This document shows positions 33,937 to 42,588 of a DNA stretch of 64,000 nt, piece after piece (positions within the stretch are counted from its first letter, which is position 1; every line of letters begins with the position of its first letter). Made by a program: the position numbers and the translations under genes. This DNA is from CAYWTS01 sp964461265 (GTDB lineage Bacteria > Bacteroidota > Ignavibacteria > Tepidaquicellales > OLB5). Where the stretch lies: NCBI GenBank assembly GCA_964461265.1, contig CAYWTS010000002.1, positions 62,001-126,000 on the forward strand, read 5' to 3'. The notes beneath the pieces were generated by a model. The model did no database searches. It saw only the letters and a program-made list of their open reading frames with translations, and was not told the origin of the DNA.

Positions 33937-34562
33937 TTGCCAATAAGCTTTAAAAATTCTTCACGGGTTTTTTGCTCTGTTTTAAAATCACCCAGCATAC
34001 ACGAAGCAGTAGCAACTGAATTTTGTTTCTCAACACCTCTCATCATCATACACAGGTGCCGTGCTTCGGTTACTACAGCAATGCCCTTTGGCTGTAAAGC
34101 TTTGAAAAGTGTATCCCCTATCTGTCTTGTCATCCTTTCCTGAACCTGAAGTCTTCTTGAAAACATCTCTACAATCCTGGGAATTTTGCTTAAACCGATT
34201 ATTTTTTTATCGGGTATATAAGCAACATGGCATTTCCCGTAGAAAGGCAGCAAATGGTGTTCACACAGGCTGAAGAAATCAATGTCTTTTACAATCACCA
34301 TTTCATCATAACATTCGGTATAAACAGCATTGTTCAGAATTTTTATAACGTCTTCGTCATAACCCTTAGTAAAAAACCTGTATGCATTTGCTACGCGGTG
34401 AGGTGTCTTAAGCAAACCTTCGCGTTCGGGATTCTCACCGATTTCCTGCAAAAACTTGCTGATGATTTTTTCAAGTTCTTTATTCGAAAACCTATCTCCT
34501 TTTCGGGCATAATCCAGGTCATCGATTTCGTCAAATTCATCACCTTTATAAATTTTTGTCAT
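33933..34562 (-). CDS. folE: GTP cyclohydrolase I
   Basis: The 209-residue protein makes dihydroneopterin triphosphate from GTP. Motifs: EGLLKTPHRVANAYRFFTKGY, the zinc-binding FFSLCEHHLLPFYGKCHVAYIP, IGLSKIPRIVEMFSRRLQVQERMT and HLCMMMRGVEKQNS with the second zinc Cys. Together with QueD next to it, this starts the queuosine (7-deazaguanine) or folate pathway. The ATG overlaps the queD stop by 4 bp (ATGA). Confidence 0.96.
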   Translation of the reverse strand: MTKIYKGDEFDEIDDLDYARKGDRFSNKELEKIISKFLQEIGENPEREGLLKTPHRVANAYRFFTKGYDEDVIKILNNAVYTECYDEMVIVKDIDFFSLCEHHLLPFYGKCHVAYIPDKKIIGLSKIPRIVEMFSRRLQVQERMTRQIGDTLFKALQPKGIAVVTEARHLCMMMRGVEKQNSVATASCMLGDFKTEQKTREEFLKLIGK

Positions 34563-34978
34563 GTTTTATTACCTTTGTATTCTACAAAATTATTTTCTGT
34601 TTCAAAAAGTTTAACCGAATACAGCTTTGCATTTGGATTGGTTAACCTGTCTTCAAGTTCATTCCAGAATTTAACAGCAATATTTTCGGAAGACGGGATT
34701 ATACCTTTCATAAAATCAACGTCTATATTCAGGTTACGATGGTCAACTTTTTCTATAATTGTTTCATCTACTGTTTTTTTTAATTCCTTTAAATCCATAA
34801 GGTACCCTAATTCTCTATCAACCTCGCCTGCAACAGTAACTTCAAGAACATAATTATGCCCGTGCCAGTTAGGATTGCTGCAGTTGCCGTATAGCTTAAA
34901 ATTTTCTTCGTTCGTTAACTCGGCATTATAAACTCTGTGAGATGCAGAAAAATGAAATCTTTTAGTAATATATATCAT
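34559..34978 (-). CDS. queD: 6-carboxy-5,6,7,8-tetrahydropterin synthase
   Basis: The 139-residue protein has the PTPS/QueD zinc site: FSASHRVY at about residue 10 and NWHGHNYVLEV later, plus the catalytic Cys in GNCSNPNWHGH and DHRNLNIDV. It converts dihydroneopterin triphosphate to carboxytetrahydropterin in queuosine synthesis. It lies with folE in an operon. Its start directly abuts the stop of the CDP-alcohol phosphotransferase gene. Confidence 0.93.
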   Translation of the reverse strand: MIYITKRFHFSASHRVYNAELTNEENFKLYGNCSNPNWHGHNYVLEVTVAGEVDRELGYLMDLKELKKTVDETIIEKVDHRNLNIDVDFMKGIIPSSENIAVKFWNELEDRLTNPNAKLYSVKLFETENNFVEYKGNKT

Positions 34979-35887
34979 CTAACTTGTTTTAACTTTTAAT
35001 AGTGAAATAATTTTATTTTTGGTGCTTAAATAATGATAAACAATACTTGAAAATAACAATAAGTTCCACAATACTAAATTCAAAATCAGGTAAACACTGA
35101 AATCGCCTATTACAGCAAATAAAGCTATAAAAAACATATGAGAACCAATTGAAAGCAGGCTCGAAATTGTAAGAAAAGGTTTATTATAATACCAGATATT
35201 TAATAGATTTTCATATTCTGTTTTGTTGATACCCGATTTCAGTTTCCTTAACTGATACTGATCCAGCGTATGAATAAGCACATCCTGCCATCCGTAAATA
35301 ATCAAAAACATACGCTGAAGAAATAATGTTAATTTATCCTGTGTTTTCAGATCTTCTTCGGTGACTGTTTCCAGTAAACGGTTGACCGTGTGCTTACCTG
35401 AAAGCTTAATCAATGACACCTGGTAATAAATAAAATATGAACAGTGTAACATAGAACACAGCAGTGCTGTAAAACATATCACAAAAACTAAAGGTGTAAA
35501 ACCTTTTACATAAAGCGAATAAGATATTGCACAGAATAATGCAAGCGAAACTAAAAAATCGGAAATCGAATCATAAAACCTGCCCCGGCGTGAATCAAGC
35601 GATTTAGCTCTTGCAAGCGAACCATCCACTTTATCGAGAACATTTTTATAGAAAAGCAGTATAGCACCGATTACAACTAATAACTTGTTATCCTGAATAA
35701 TCAGCAACGATGCGGTTAATCCAAACAGCAGCGATACCAATATTACCTGATGCGGTGTTACATGTGTTTTATACAGAAATGCTGTAATTTGTTTTGACGT
35801 AATAGTCAGAAATGACTGTAAATTGAGAAAAGATTTATCCTTAGAAATTTTAAAGGTTTTTTGGTATGAAAAAGAATCATTTGTCAA
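34979..35887 (-). CDS. CDP-alcohol phosphatidyltransferase
   Basis: The 302-residue membrane protein has the full family signature starting DKVDGSLARAK, with DG..AR, then G...D...D spaced as required for the metal site at about residues 86-111. About six hydrophobic segments follow. Members make phospholipids such as PS, PI or archaetidyl-inositol; the substrate is open. It heads the operon with queD, folE and the methyltransferase, an unusual combination. Confidence 0.85.
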   Translation of the reverse strand: MTNDSFSYQKTFKISKDKSFLNLQSFLTITSKQITAFLYKTHVTPHQVILVSLLFGLTASLLIIQDNKLLVVIGAILLFYKNVLDKVDGSLARAKSLDSRRGRFYDSISDFLVSLALFCAISYSLYVKGFTPLVFVICFTALLCSMLHCSYFIYYQVSLIKLSGKHTVNRLLETVTEEDLKTQDKLTLFLQRMFLIIYGWQDVLIHTLDQYQLRKLKSGINKTEYENLLNIWYYNKPFLTISSLLSIGSHMFFIALFAVIGDFSVYLILNLVLWNLLLFSSIVYHYLSTKNKIISLLKVKTS

Positions 35888-35972
35888 TGGTCAGTGATAA
35901 ATAATAAACAAAAAAATTAAATCGTATGGTATATGTTGAACATTGAAAATTGATAATTGAAGACTGAATTTG

Positions 35973-36044
35973 TACTCCCAGAAGGATTCGAACCCTCACC
36001 AGCAGGACCGGAACCTGTCGTGCTATCCATTACACCATGGGAGC
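35973..36044 (-). tRNA. tRNA-Arg (CCG)
   Basis: A 72-nt cloverleaf: acceptor GCTCCCA/TGGGAGT, D-stem GTGT/GCAC, anticodon stem CAGG/CCTG with loop TTCCGGT, T-arm GAGGG-TTCGAAT-CCTTC. Anticodon CCG reads CGG. The 27-43 pair is an A-C mismatch. The CCA end is not encoded. Confidence 0.88.
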
Positions 36045-36117
36045 GGATATTGTTTAATGTTAAATAGAAGCATCCGGAAAATTATCTTATTTAAACTAAA
36101 TAATACTGTAAATCTTC

Positions 36118-36147
36118 TTGAACAAGGGGTTGCAATCCCTTTTTCAA
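36118..36147. repeat. GAACAAGGG palindrome, copy 2
   Basis: TTGAACAAGGGGTTGCAA faces ATCCCTTTTTCAA between two tRNA-Arg genes. One arm has decayed. Confidence 0.55.
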
Positions 36148-36205
36148 AGGTTTAAATAATTTTTCGCCAGAACTTATTCATAACTCACAATTCATACGTA
36201 ACTTG

Positions 36206-36277
36206 TGCCCCCTGAAGGATTCGAACCCTCACTGACGGTTCCGAAGACCGGAGTGCTATCCATTACACCAAGGAGGC
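36206..36277 (-). tRNA. tRNA-Arg (TCG)
   Basis: A 72-nt cloverleaf: acceptor GCCTCCT/AGGGGGC, D-stem GTGT/GCAC, anticodon stem CGGT/ACCG with loop CTTCGGA, T-arm GAGGG-TTCGAAT-CCTTC. Anticodon TCG reads CGA. The D-arm and T-arm are identical to tRNA-Arg (CCG) 161 bp away, so the two are likely duplicates that diverged in the anticodon stem. Confidence 0.87.
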
Positions 36278-36406
36278 AAATTCAATTCAAATATTAAAAA
36301 TTAAAGTTCAAAATTAAATATAAAATTTCACAATCTCACCTTTTTATGTGATTTAGGTATTAGTATATTTTTTTATTATTTAACGATTTTTCCACACATT
36401 TTTTTA

Positions 36407-36414
36407 TATATTTG
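36407..36414 (+). promoter_or_regulatory. Possible -7 promoter box for the 36456 gene
   Basis: TATATTTG fits TAnnTTTG and lies 42 bp before the start codon. The -33 TTG is not clear. Confidence 0.4.
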
Positions 36415-36455
36415 TGTAATTAACTATAGGTTTTATAAATTAAGCGTTTAATACT

Positions 36456-39400
36456 ATGAAAATAAAAATCTTACCTATTGTATTAACGCTCTTACTGCAC
36501 TCACAGGTATTTTCACAGAATGGGATTACAGGTGTACGGGGCTTTACAGTTACACCTCGCATAGTTAACATGCAGGATTTACCTTATACAGGTGAAATCA
36601 ACATAGGACCCGTATTTGACGGTCATTTCAATGAAGGTGAACCTCCGTATTCAGAACCTTACCCCGTTCCGAACGCTGAAAATCTCCCTCATTTTACTTA
36701 TGATAAAGGCAGCGGTAATCAGGTCATGGCTCCTGCTATGGGGACGAATTTTGAAGGCATTACTCAGGGAGGGTATATTCCAAGCGAACCGCAACCTGCC
36801 GCCGGACCAAACCATATAGTAATAATAGGTAATGTATCTATAAAAATTACCGATAAAACAGGTACTGTTCTGCAGAACACAACCCAGCAGGCATTTTTTG
36901 GTATACCTGCATCCGAAGCACCAGGATTTGATGCGAAATGTTACTATGACCCTAGACGCGGAAGATTTATTTTGCTCTCGGAAAGCGTTTATAATGCAAG
37001 CGGTACTGTAAACGATGCCAGCCGATATTACGTTGCAATTTCACAGACAAACGATGCTATGGGCTCTTGGTATATTTATACTTTTAATATGCATTATGAT
37101 GGTTCTACCTTAACTAATAACTGGGCTGATTTTCCCGGCTTAGGCATCAGTGATGATAAGCTGGTTATGAGCGGGCAAATGTATACATTCTCAACTAATT
37201 CATACCAGTATAATAAATTAAGAATAGTCGACAGAGCTGCAATGTATTCAGGCTTAACGGTTTCATATGTAGATATATTTAACTGGTCAGGTTCGGTTTT
37301 TGTTACAAAACCCGGAAGAAACATTACTGCCGGCGATACAATACATTTAATTGCCACAAGAAATGCCGGAGGCAGTGATATACAATACCGAAGGTTAACA
37401 GGAGCACCATCAGCACCTGTGCTTTCAGGCGCATTTTCAGTTCCTGTAAGCTCCTACAGTATTCCGCCAGATGCTCCCGGAGGAAGCAGCTCGATTACTG
37501 TAAACACTGGTGATTCAAGAACACCCGATTTCTTCATCCGAAACGGAATCCTTCACCTATGCTTCCACGTAGGTGTTAATATAGGCGGTGGCTCTACCGA
37601 GAGTGTTTTAAAATATGTTAAGCTTCAGGTTAGTCCGCTTAGTACCACAGCCCTCACTGATGAAACATACGGAGCGGCAAACGTTTACTATTACTATCCG
37701 ATGGTTTGTGCTGATTCTGTCGGAACAGTTTTTATCGGCTTTGGCCGCTCATCGGCAAGCGAGTACCCTTCATCATATGTAACAGGTAAACGCAGGGGTG
37801 AGGTTAATATACAAACCAGCGCCCTGGCAAAAGCAGGTACTGCTGTGACCAGCCAGTCAAGATGGGGTGATTATACAGGTATCGATATGGATGAATCGGC
37901 AAGCACAAATTCTGTTTCTTATGCTTGGTATTCCGGACAATGGACAAAAACAGCAACATCATTCGGTACATGGGTAACACAGCTCTCGTTTACCTACGGA
38001 AAAATCAGCGGACAGGTTCTTGACGATGCTGATGGTGATGTTTCAACTACTGGTGACAGAACACCTGTTTCAGGTACATCAGTGACATTAAAACAGGGGG
38101 TAACAACTATTGCGGTTACTTCAACCGATGGTTCCGGAAATTATCAGTTCGGTTATTTGGAAACTGCTACTAATTATTCGGTGGAGTTTACACCCCCGGT
38201 AAATAAGCATTCTGTTGATGTTCTCCCTGGCTCGGGAGGTACTTCACAAACAAAAACAAATTACAGGACAATTGCTGTAAACCTGACAAATTCACAAACA
38301 TCTTCATCTAATAATTATATAATCAGTGACTGGATTGTTTCAATAGCCAGCGGTAACTGGAACGCTTCATCTACATGGGCAGATAATGTTACACCTGTTT
38401 CAGCCGATAAAGCATTTATTGCAACTGGAACAACAGTTACATTAAATACAGATGTTACAATAAACTCGGTTAATGTAAAAGGTGTGCTTCAATATGATAA
38501 TGTAACTACAAGAACAACAACAATAAACAGCTCGCTCATACTTTCAAATCAGAACTTCCAGCTTGGAGATAATAATCTGATAATCGGTTCAAGTGCAATC
38601 ATTAGCGGAACTTCAAGCACCAGATACATTGTAACGAACGGAACAGGAACACTTACAATAAACGGTGTAGGAACAACTAATAAATTATTTCCCATCGGGA
38701 TATCAAGCACATATAATCCTGTAACTATAAGCAACACCGGTACTGTTGATAATTTCAGTGTGAATGTAACCAGCACACTGAGTCCCCCGCCTTTAGACCA
38801 GAATAAAGTTGTAAACAGGTTATGGGCAATTACAGAAGGTGCACCCGGCGGAAGCAATGTTACGTTAACTCTGCAATATAATACAGGTGATTATCCTGTC
38901 ACATTTAATAATACTTCAGGCAATATTGTTATAGGCAGACATAACGGAAGCGTGTGGCTTGAAACTCCAGCTGCTTGGGGAAATCCATCATCAAATATTT
39001 TTACTGCGACTGCAAGCGGGTTCACACAGTTTTCTCCTTTTGCCATCGGAAACTCGGGAGCATTGCCTGTAGAATTGACAGCATTTAATTATTCGGTTGA
39101 CGGACGTGATGTAAAACTAACCTGGGAAACAACGAAAGAAATTAATAATGCCGGCTTTGATGTTGAAAGAAAAACCTCTCTCAATCCCCCCGAAGGCGGG
39201 AAAGCTGAGTGGACAAAGCTCGGTTTTGTTCAGGGAAGCGGAACTTCAAATACTGCAAAAGTATATAACTACGCAGATAAAAAATTAAATACCGGAAAAT
39301 ATTATTACCGTCTTAAGCAAATAGATTACAACGGCAACTTTGAATATTATGACCTGAATTCGGAAGTAATAATAGGCAAACCTGCATCATTCGATGTTTC

Positions 39401-39659
39401 GCAAAACTATCCTAACCCGTCAAATCCGAAATCGAAAATAGATTACCAGATTCCGTTTAATGGTAAAGTTACATTGAAGATTTATGATATAACCGGAAGA
39501 GAAGTAACAACACTAATCAGCGGACAAAAAGAAGCAGGATATTACACAGCCGAGTTTGACGGCACATCACTTGCAAGCGGAATATACATTTACCGTTTAA
39601 CCGCAGAAGGAAACGGTCAAAGTTTCAGCAAAGTAATGAAGCTGGTTTTAATTAAGTAA
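36456..39659 (+). CDS. Large T9SS-secreted multidomain protein
   Basis: The 1067-residue protein has a signal peptide (to about 20, LLHSQVFSQ). A propeller-like domain of about 480 residues follows; it begins QPAAGPNHIVIIGNVSIKI. Next come an SdrD B-like domain (about 517-590), a G8/right-handed-helix-type beta domain (SGNWNASSTWADNVTPVSAD) and a region starting LPVELTAFNYSVDGRDV that precedes T9SS sorting domains. The last 85 residues are the sorting domain (QNYPNPSNPKSKI ... GIYIYRLTAEG). A 30-bp palindrome encodes SLNPPEGGK at about residues 907-915. Surface attachment is inferred; the activity is unknown. Confidence 0.85.
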   Translation: MKIKILPIVLTLLLHSQVFSQNGITGVRGFTVTPRIVNMQDLPYTGEINIGPVFDGHFNEGEPPYSEPYPVPNAENLPHFTYDKGSGNQVMAPAMGTNFEGITQGGYIPSEPQPAAGPNHIVIIGNVSIKITDKTGTVLQNTTQQAFFGIPASEAPGFDAKCYYDPRRGRFILLSESVYNASGTVNDASRYYVAISQTNDAMGSWYIYTFNMHYDGSTLTNNWADFPGLGISDDKLVMSGQMYTFSTNSYQYNKLRIVDRAAMYSGLTVSYVDIFNWSGSVFVTKPGRNITAGDTIHLIATRNAGGSDIQYRRLTGAPSAPVLSGAFSVPVSSYSIPPDAPGGSSSITVNTGDSRTPDFFIRNGILHLCFHVGVNIGGGSTESVLKYVKLQVSPLSTTALTDETYGAANVYYYYPMVCADSVGTVFIGFGRSSASEYPSSYVTGKRRGEVNIQTSALAKAGTAVTSQSRWGDYTGIDMDESASTNSVSYAWYSGQWTKTATSFGTWVTQLSFTYGKISGQVLDDADGDVSTTGDRTPVSGTSVTLKQGVTTIAVTSTDGSGNYQFGYLETATNYSVEFTPPVNKHSVDVLPGSGGTSQTKTNYRTIAVNLTNSQTSSSNNYIISDWIVSIASGNWNASSTWADNVTPVSADKAFIATGTTVTLNTDVTINSVNVKGVLQYDNVTTRTTTINSSLILSNQNFQLGDNNLIIGSSAIISGTSSTRYIVTNGTGTLTINGVGTTNKLFPIGISSTYNPVTISNTGTVDNFSVNVTSTLSPPPLDQNKVVNRLWAITEGAPGGSNVTLTLQYNTGDYPVTFNNTSGNIVIGRHNGSVWLETPAAWGNPSSNIFTATASGFTQFSPFAIGNSGALPVELTAFNYSVDGRDVKLTWETTKEINNAGFDVERKTSLNPPEGGKAEWTKLGFVQGSGTSNTAKVYNYADKKLNTGKYYYRLKQIDYNGNFEYYDLNSEVIIGKPASFDVSQNYPNPSNPKSKIDYQIPFNGKVTLKIYDITGREVTTLISGQKEAGYYTAEFDGTSLASGIYIYRLTAEGNGQSFSKVMKLVLIK
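39176..39205 (+). repeat. In-frame palindromic insert in the 36456 gene
   Basis: CTCTCTCAATCCCCCCGAAG followed by GCGGG codes SLNPPEGGK. The same C-run/GAAG/G-run pattern occurs at 44461 in another T9SS gene. Confidence 0.55.
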
Positions 39660-39756
39660 ACCGAACTTTCATCAAACTCTTAAGATTCTTCGAATTTGTC
39701 AAAGTTGTCTAACCTGACAAATTAACCATATAAATAATTAACCATTCACTGCTCAA

Positions 39757-39960
39757 CTATTTGTTCTGTGCTTTATGTGTAACTATATAAATAATCGGCA
39801 ATATCCCGATTGTATTGAATATTGCAAGGCAAATAAACCACCCAAGCTGATTATTTCTTGCTGATTTCCACAGGGCAATAAGCTTCCAAATACCATCCCA
39901 TACAGCAAAAATAATTATTAAAATAATTAACCATGTATATTTTAATATTAGGTTATCCAT
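39757..39960 (-). CDS. DUF5652-like small membrane protein
   Basis: The 67-residue protein has two transmembrane helices (about 8-32 and 40-60) joined by a short loop with ALWKSARNNQLGWF. This is the DUF5652 pattern; its function is unknown. It stands alone, next to a MITE-like repeat on the upstream side. Confidence 0.7.
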   Translation of the reverse strand: MDNLILKYTWLIILIIIFAVWDGIWKLIALWKSARNNQLGWFICLAIFNTIGILPIIYIVTHKAQNK

Positions 39961-40013
39961 TTAAAGTAAAGTATAAATGTTTTTGAATAATACCATTTAA
40001 TAAAATATAAAAT

Positions 40014-40141
40014 GGGTTGTCTTAAAAAGCAATTTTCTTGCCTATAATCTGTAACCGTCCCGATATAACGCGACGAATATGCAAGAAAATTGCAACGCAG
40101 ATATAAAATCTGCGGTTACAAAAACACTTTTGAGACAGCCC
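40014..40141. repeat. MITE-like repeat family 1, copy B (short form)
   Basis: The element starts GGGTTGTCTTAAAA and ends CTTTTGAGACAGCCC. Its interior has GCAATTTTCTTGC and GCAAGAAAATTGC and the CGCAGATATAAAATCTGCGG hairpin. Same orientation as copy A. Confidence 0.85.
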
Positions 40142-40158
40142 TATCTTATTTCAATAAC

Positions 40159-40866
40159 TCATTTACGAGTAATGGTTTTAAAAATAGTTTCTTTACTAAG
40201 TTCCTTCGTGCAGAAGAACCAATCATAACATTTCATTTCTTCTTTGCCTTCCATACGTTCTTTAGCTACACCACAGGAGCCGGCAGGAGGAACAATAACA
40301 TCATCACCCGGCTGCCAGTCTGCAGGAGTTGCAATTGAAAATGCATCGGCAGTTTGCATGGCAATTAAGGCTCGGTATAATTCATCAAAATTTCGTCCTA
40401 AACTTAGCGGATAATAAATTATGGCTCTTATTATACTTTTCGGGTCAATAAAGAATACAGCCCTTACCGCTTTTGTATTGCTTTCGCCAGGTTGTATCAT
40501 TCCATACTTCCCCGCTACTTCCATCGTTATATCCTCTATTAAAGGAAATTTTACCTCGATATCTTTCATTCCCTTGTATTCGATTTTTTCTTTGATTGTT
40601 CTTAACCATGCAATGTGACTGTAAAGTCCGTCTACTGAAAGCCCGATTAATTTGCAGTTTGCTTCAGCAAATTTAGCTTCTAAATTTGCAAAAGTCATAA
40701 ATTCAGATGTACAGACCGGGGTAAAATCTGCCGGATGGCTGAAGAGAATAACCCAGCTGTCTTTATACTGTTCGGGAAAATTGATTTCTCCCTGAGTTGT
40801 TACAGCTGTAAATTCCGGTGCTCTGTCACCTATTCGCGGCATTGCAGTAATTTGATTTTGTTCCAT
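40159..40866 (-). CDS. Peroxiredoxin, Prx6-like
   Basis: The 235-residue protein has the peroxidatic Cys52 in HPADFTPVCTSE and the catalytic Arg and Thr of the family. Its length and the C-terminal extension with Cys in PPAGSCGVA and CYDWFFC match the archaeal/bacterial Prx6-like group, where C-terminal Cys residues act in resolution. It reduces peroxides. It follows a bacterioferritin gene by 34 bp in an oxidative-stress operon. Confidence 0.92.
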   Translation of the reverse strand: MEQNQITAMPRIGDRAPEFTAVTTQGEINFPEQYKDSWVILFSHPADFTPVCTSEFMTFANLEAKFAEANCKLIGLSVDGLYSHIAWLRTIKEKIEYKGMKDIEVKFPLIEDITMEVAGKYGMIQPGESNTKAVRAVFFIDPKSIIRAIIYYPLSLGRNFDELYRALIAMQTADAFSIATPADWQPGDDVIVPPAGSCGVAKERMEGKEEMKCYDWFFCTKELSKETIFKTITRK

Positions 40867-40900
40867 TTCATTTAATTAATTATAGTTTAAAGGAAAATTT

Positions 40901-41407
40901 TTATTTCTGCTCCTGCTGCGTTATCCTGGTTGCGACACTTTTACTGTTTTCTATCGATTGGAGCGCAAGATAACTGTCACCAAACTTTGCTATATTTTCA
41001 GTTTCTTTATCATATTGGTCAAAATGCCTTTCTTCATCTTCAACAAGCTGTTCAAAAATTTTCTTGGAAGCCGAATCGGCGTTCTGAGCACATTCGTTTG
41101 CCCATTTATTATAATCGTTGGCACTGCTTGTTTCCATATCACTCGCAAGTTTAAGCATTTCTTTTGCATCGTGTATCTTCTTCACTTCTTCCGAAGTTTT
41201 CATTTCAACTTCTCCTTTAAGAAAAAGTATTCTTTCTGCAAGCATTTCGACATGAAGCATTTCTTCGATAGCCGTTCTTTTAAATAAGTTTGCCAGCAAA
41301 ATATATCCCTGGTCATCGCAGTGAAAGTGAAAATACATATATTGATGAACTGCAGTCAGCTCGTCTGCAACTGCCTTATTTAACAGTTCAATGCTTTTTT
41401 GTTTCAT
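40901..41407 (-). CDS. bfr: Bacterioferritin
   Basis: The 168-residue four-helix protein has the ferroxidase ligands: Glu in VADELTAVHQY, the E..H pair in AIEEMLHVEMLAER, and Glu/His in VEDEERHFDQY. It stores iron as a 24-mer shell. A Met in the first helices (residue ~52) could serve as the heme ligand. Operon with the peroxiredoxin gene; cydAB lies upstream, which fits an oxygen- and iron-linked block. Confidence 0.88.
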   Translation of the reverse strand: MKQKSIELLNKAVADELTAVHQYMYFHFHCDDQGYILLANLFKRTAIEEMLHVEMLAERILFLKGEVEMKTSEEVKKIHDAKEMLKLASDMETSSANDYNKWANECAQNADSASKKIFEQLVEDEERHFDQYDKETENIAKFGDSYLALQSIENSKSVATRITQQEQK

Positions 41408-41472
41408 TATTTACTCCATTATATTTTTAATTTATAAATATTGATGTGTGAAAATAGTCAGTCTATGCTGTT

Positions 41473-41506
41473 AATAACGGTGTTATGGTATATCCATGCC
41501 GTTATT
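41473..41506. other. Stem-loop between cydB and bfr
   Basis: AATAACGG (41473) pairs with CCGTTATT (41499), and an inner ATGG/CCAT extends the stem. It could be an operator or a processing hairpin ahead of bfr; no T-run follows on either strand. Confidence 0.4.
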
Positions 41507-41547
41507 GAATATACAGATAACAGGAAATTAAGAATAAACTTAACGTA

Positions 41548-42564
41548 TCAATAACTCATTTCATCAAGTTTCACTTTCCCCTTGTATACTTTGTATATTA
41601 TTGCAGTATAAGCTATCACAAAGGGCATCCCGATTATTGCAACTATAAGCATAATCATAAGTGTTTTTTGCGAAGATGCTGCATTGTAAATATTAAGACT
41701 GTTTTCTGCAGCAGGGTTCGATAAAACAATATTCGGAAATATACCAATTGCAAACAGAACCAGAAGCAAAGCTATGCTTGCCGATGACGATAAAAAAGCG
41801 CGGAATTCTCTTCCGAGATGAATTTCCCTAGGTATATTAGCTATTGCCAGCATATTAATTAATGCTATGATGAACAGCTCAGGATGTGTTTTAAAATACA
41901 CTATCATATGAGGATAATAAATCAAAGTTGCCATAGTTGCTGTTACAAAGCATATCACAAAAAATATTATAGTATTATTAACCCATGATTTAACTTTAAC
42001 CTGCAAATCACCACCGGTTTTCATAACAAGGTATATAGCACCGTGCATCAAAAAAATTGCAACCGTTGTTACACCTATCAGAATAGTATATGGATTTAAC
42101 AAATCAATAAAAGAACCTGTGAATTCTTTATCGGCACCGAGCGGGATACCTGTAATAATATTACCGAGGGCAACACCCATTAATAAAGCAATTACAATGC
42201 TCGATATGCTGAAGGCAGCATCCCACGAAGCTCTCCAGCGTTTACTTGATTGTTTGCTTCTGAATTCTATAGCAACTGCTCTGAATATTAAAACAAACAA
42301 TAAAAGCATAAATGCAGTATAAAACCCTGAAAAAACCGTTGCGTAAACTTCGGGAAAAGCTGCAAAGAGTGCGCCGCCTGCAGTAACAAGCCAAACTTCA
42401 TTGCCGTCCCACACAGGCCCGATGGAATTAATTACTATTCTTCTTTCTTCATCGGTTTTGGTGAGCAGATGCAATGCACCGACGCCTAAATCGAATCCGT
42501 CTAAAATAGCATACCCTGTTAATAAAACCCCTACAAGAATAAACCATATTATATTTAAATCCAT
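41548..42564 (-). CDS. cydB: Cytochrome bd oxidase subunit II
   Basis: The 338-residue membrane protein has about eight or nine helices. The first block, YAILDGFDLGVGALHLL, and the next, GPVWDGNEVWLVTAGGALFAAFP, are diagnostic for CydB. Together with CydA it forms the high-affinity quinol oxidase used at low oxygen. cydA lies 24 bp upstream in the same operon. No small cydX-like gene is seen downstream. Confidence 0.95.
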   Translation of the reverse strand: MDLNIIWFILVGVLLTGYAILDGFDLGVGALHLLTKTDEERRIVINSIGPVWDGNEVWLVTAGGALFAAFPEVYATVFSGFYTAFMLLLFVLIFRAVAIEFRSKQSSKRWRASWDAAFSISSIVIALLMGVALGNIITGIPLGADKEFTGSFIDLLNPYTILIGVTTVAIFLMHGAIYLVMKTGGDLQVKVKSWVNNTIIFFVICFVTATMATLIYYPHMIVYFKTHPELFIIALINMLAIANIPREIHLGREFRAFLSSSASIALLLVLFAIGIFPNIVLSNPAAENSLNIYNAASSQKTLMIMLIVAIIGMPFVIAYTAIIYKVYKGKVKLDEMSY

Positions 42565-42588
42565 TATAATTTAAAAATGTTAATGATT

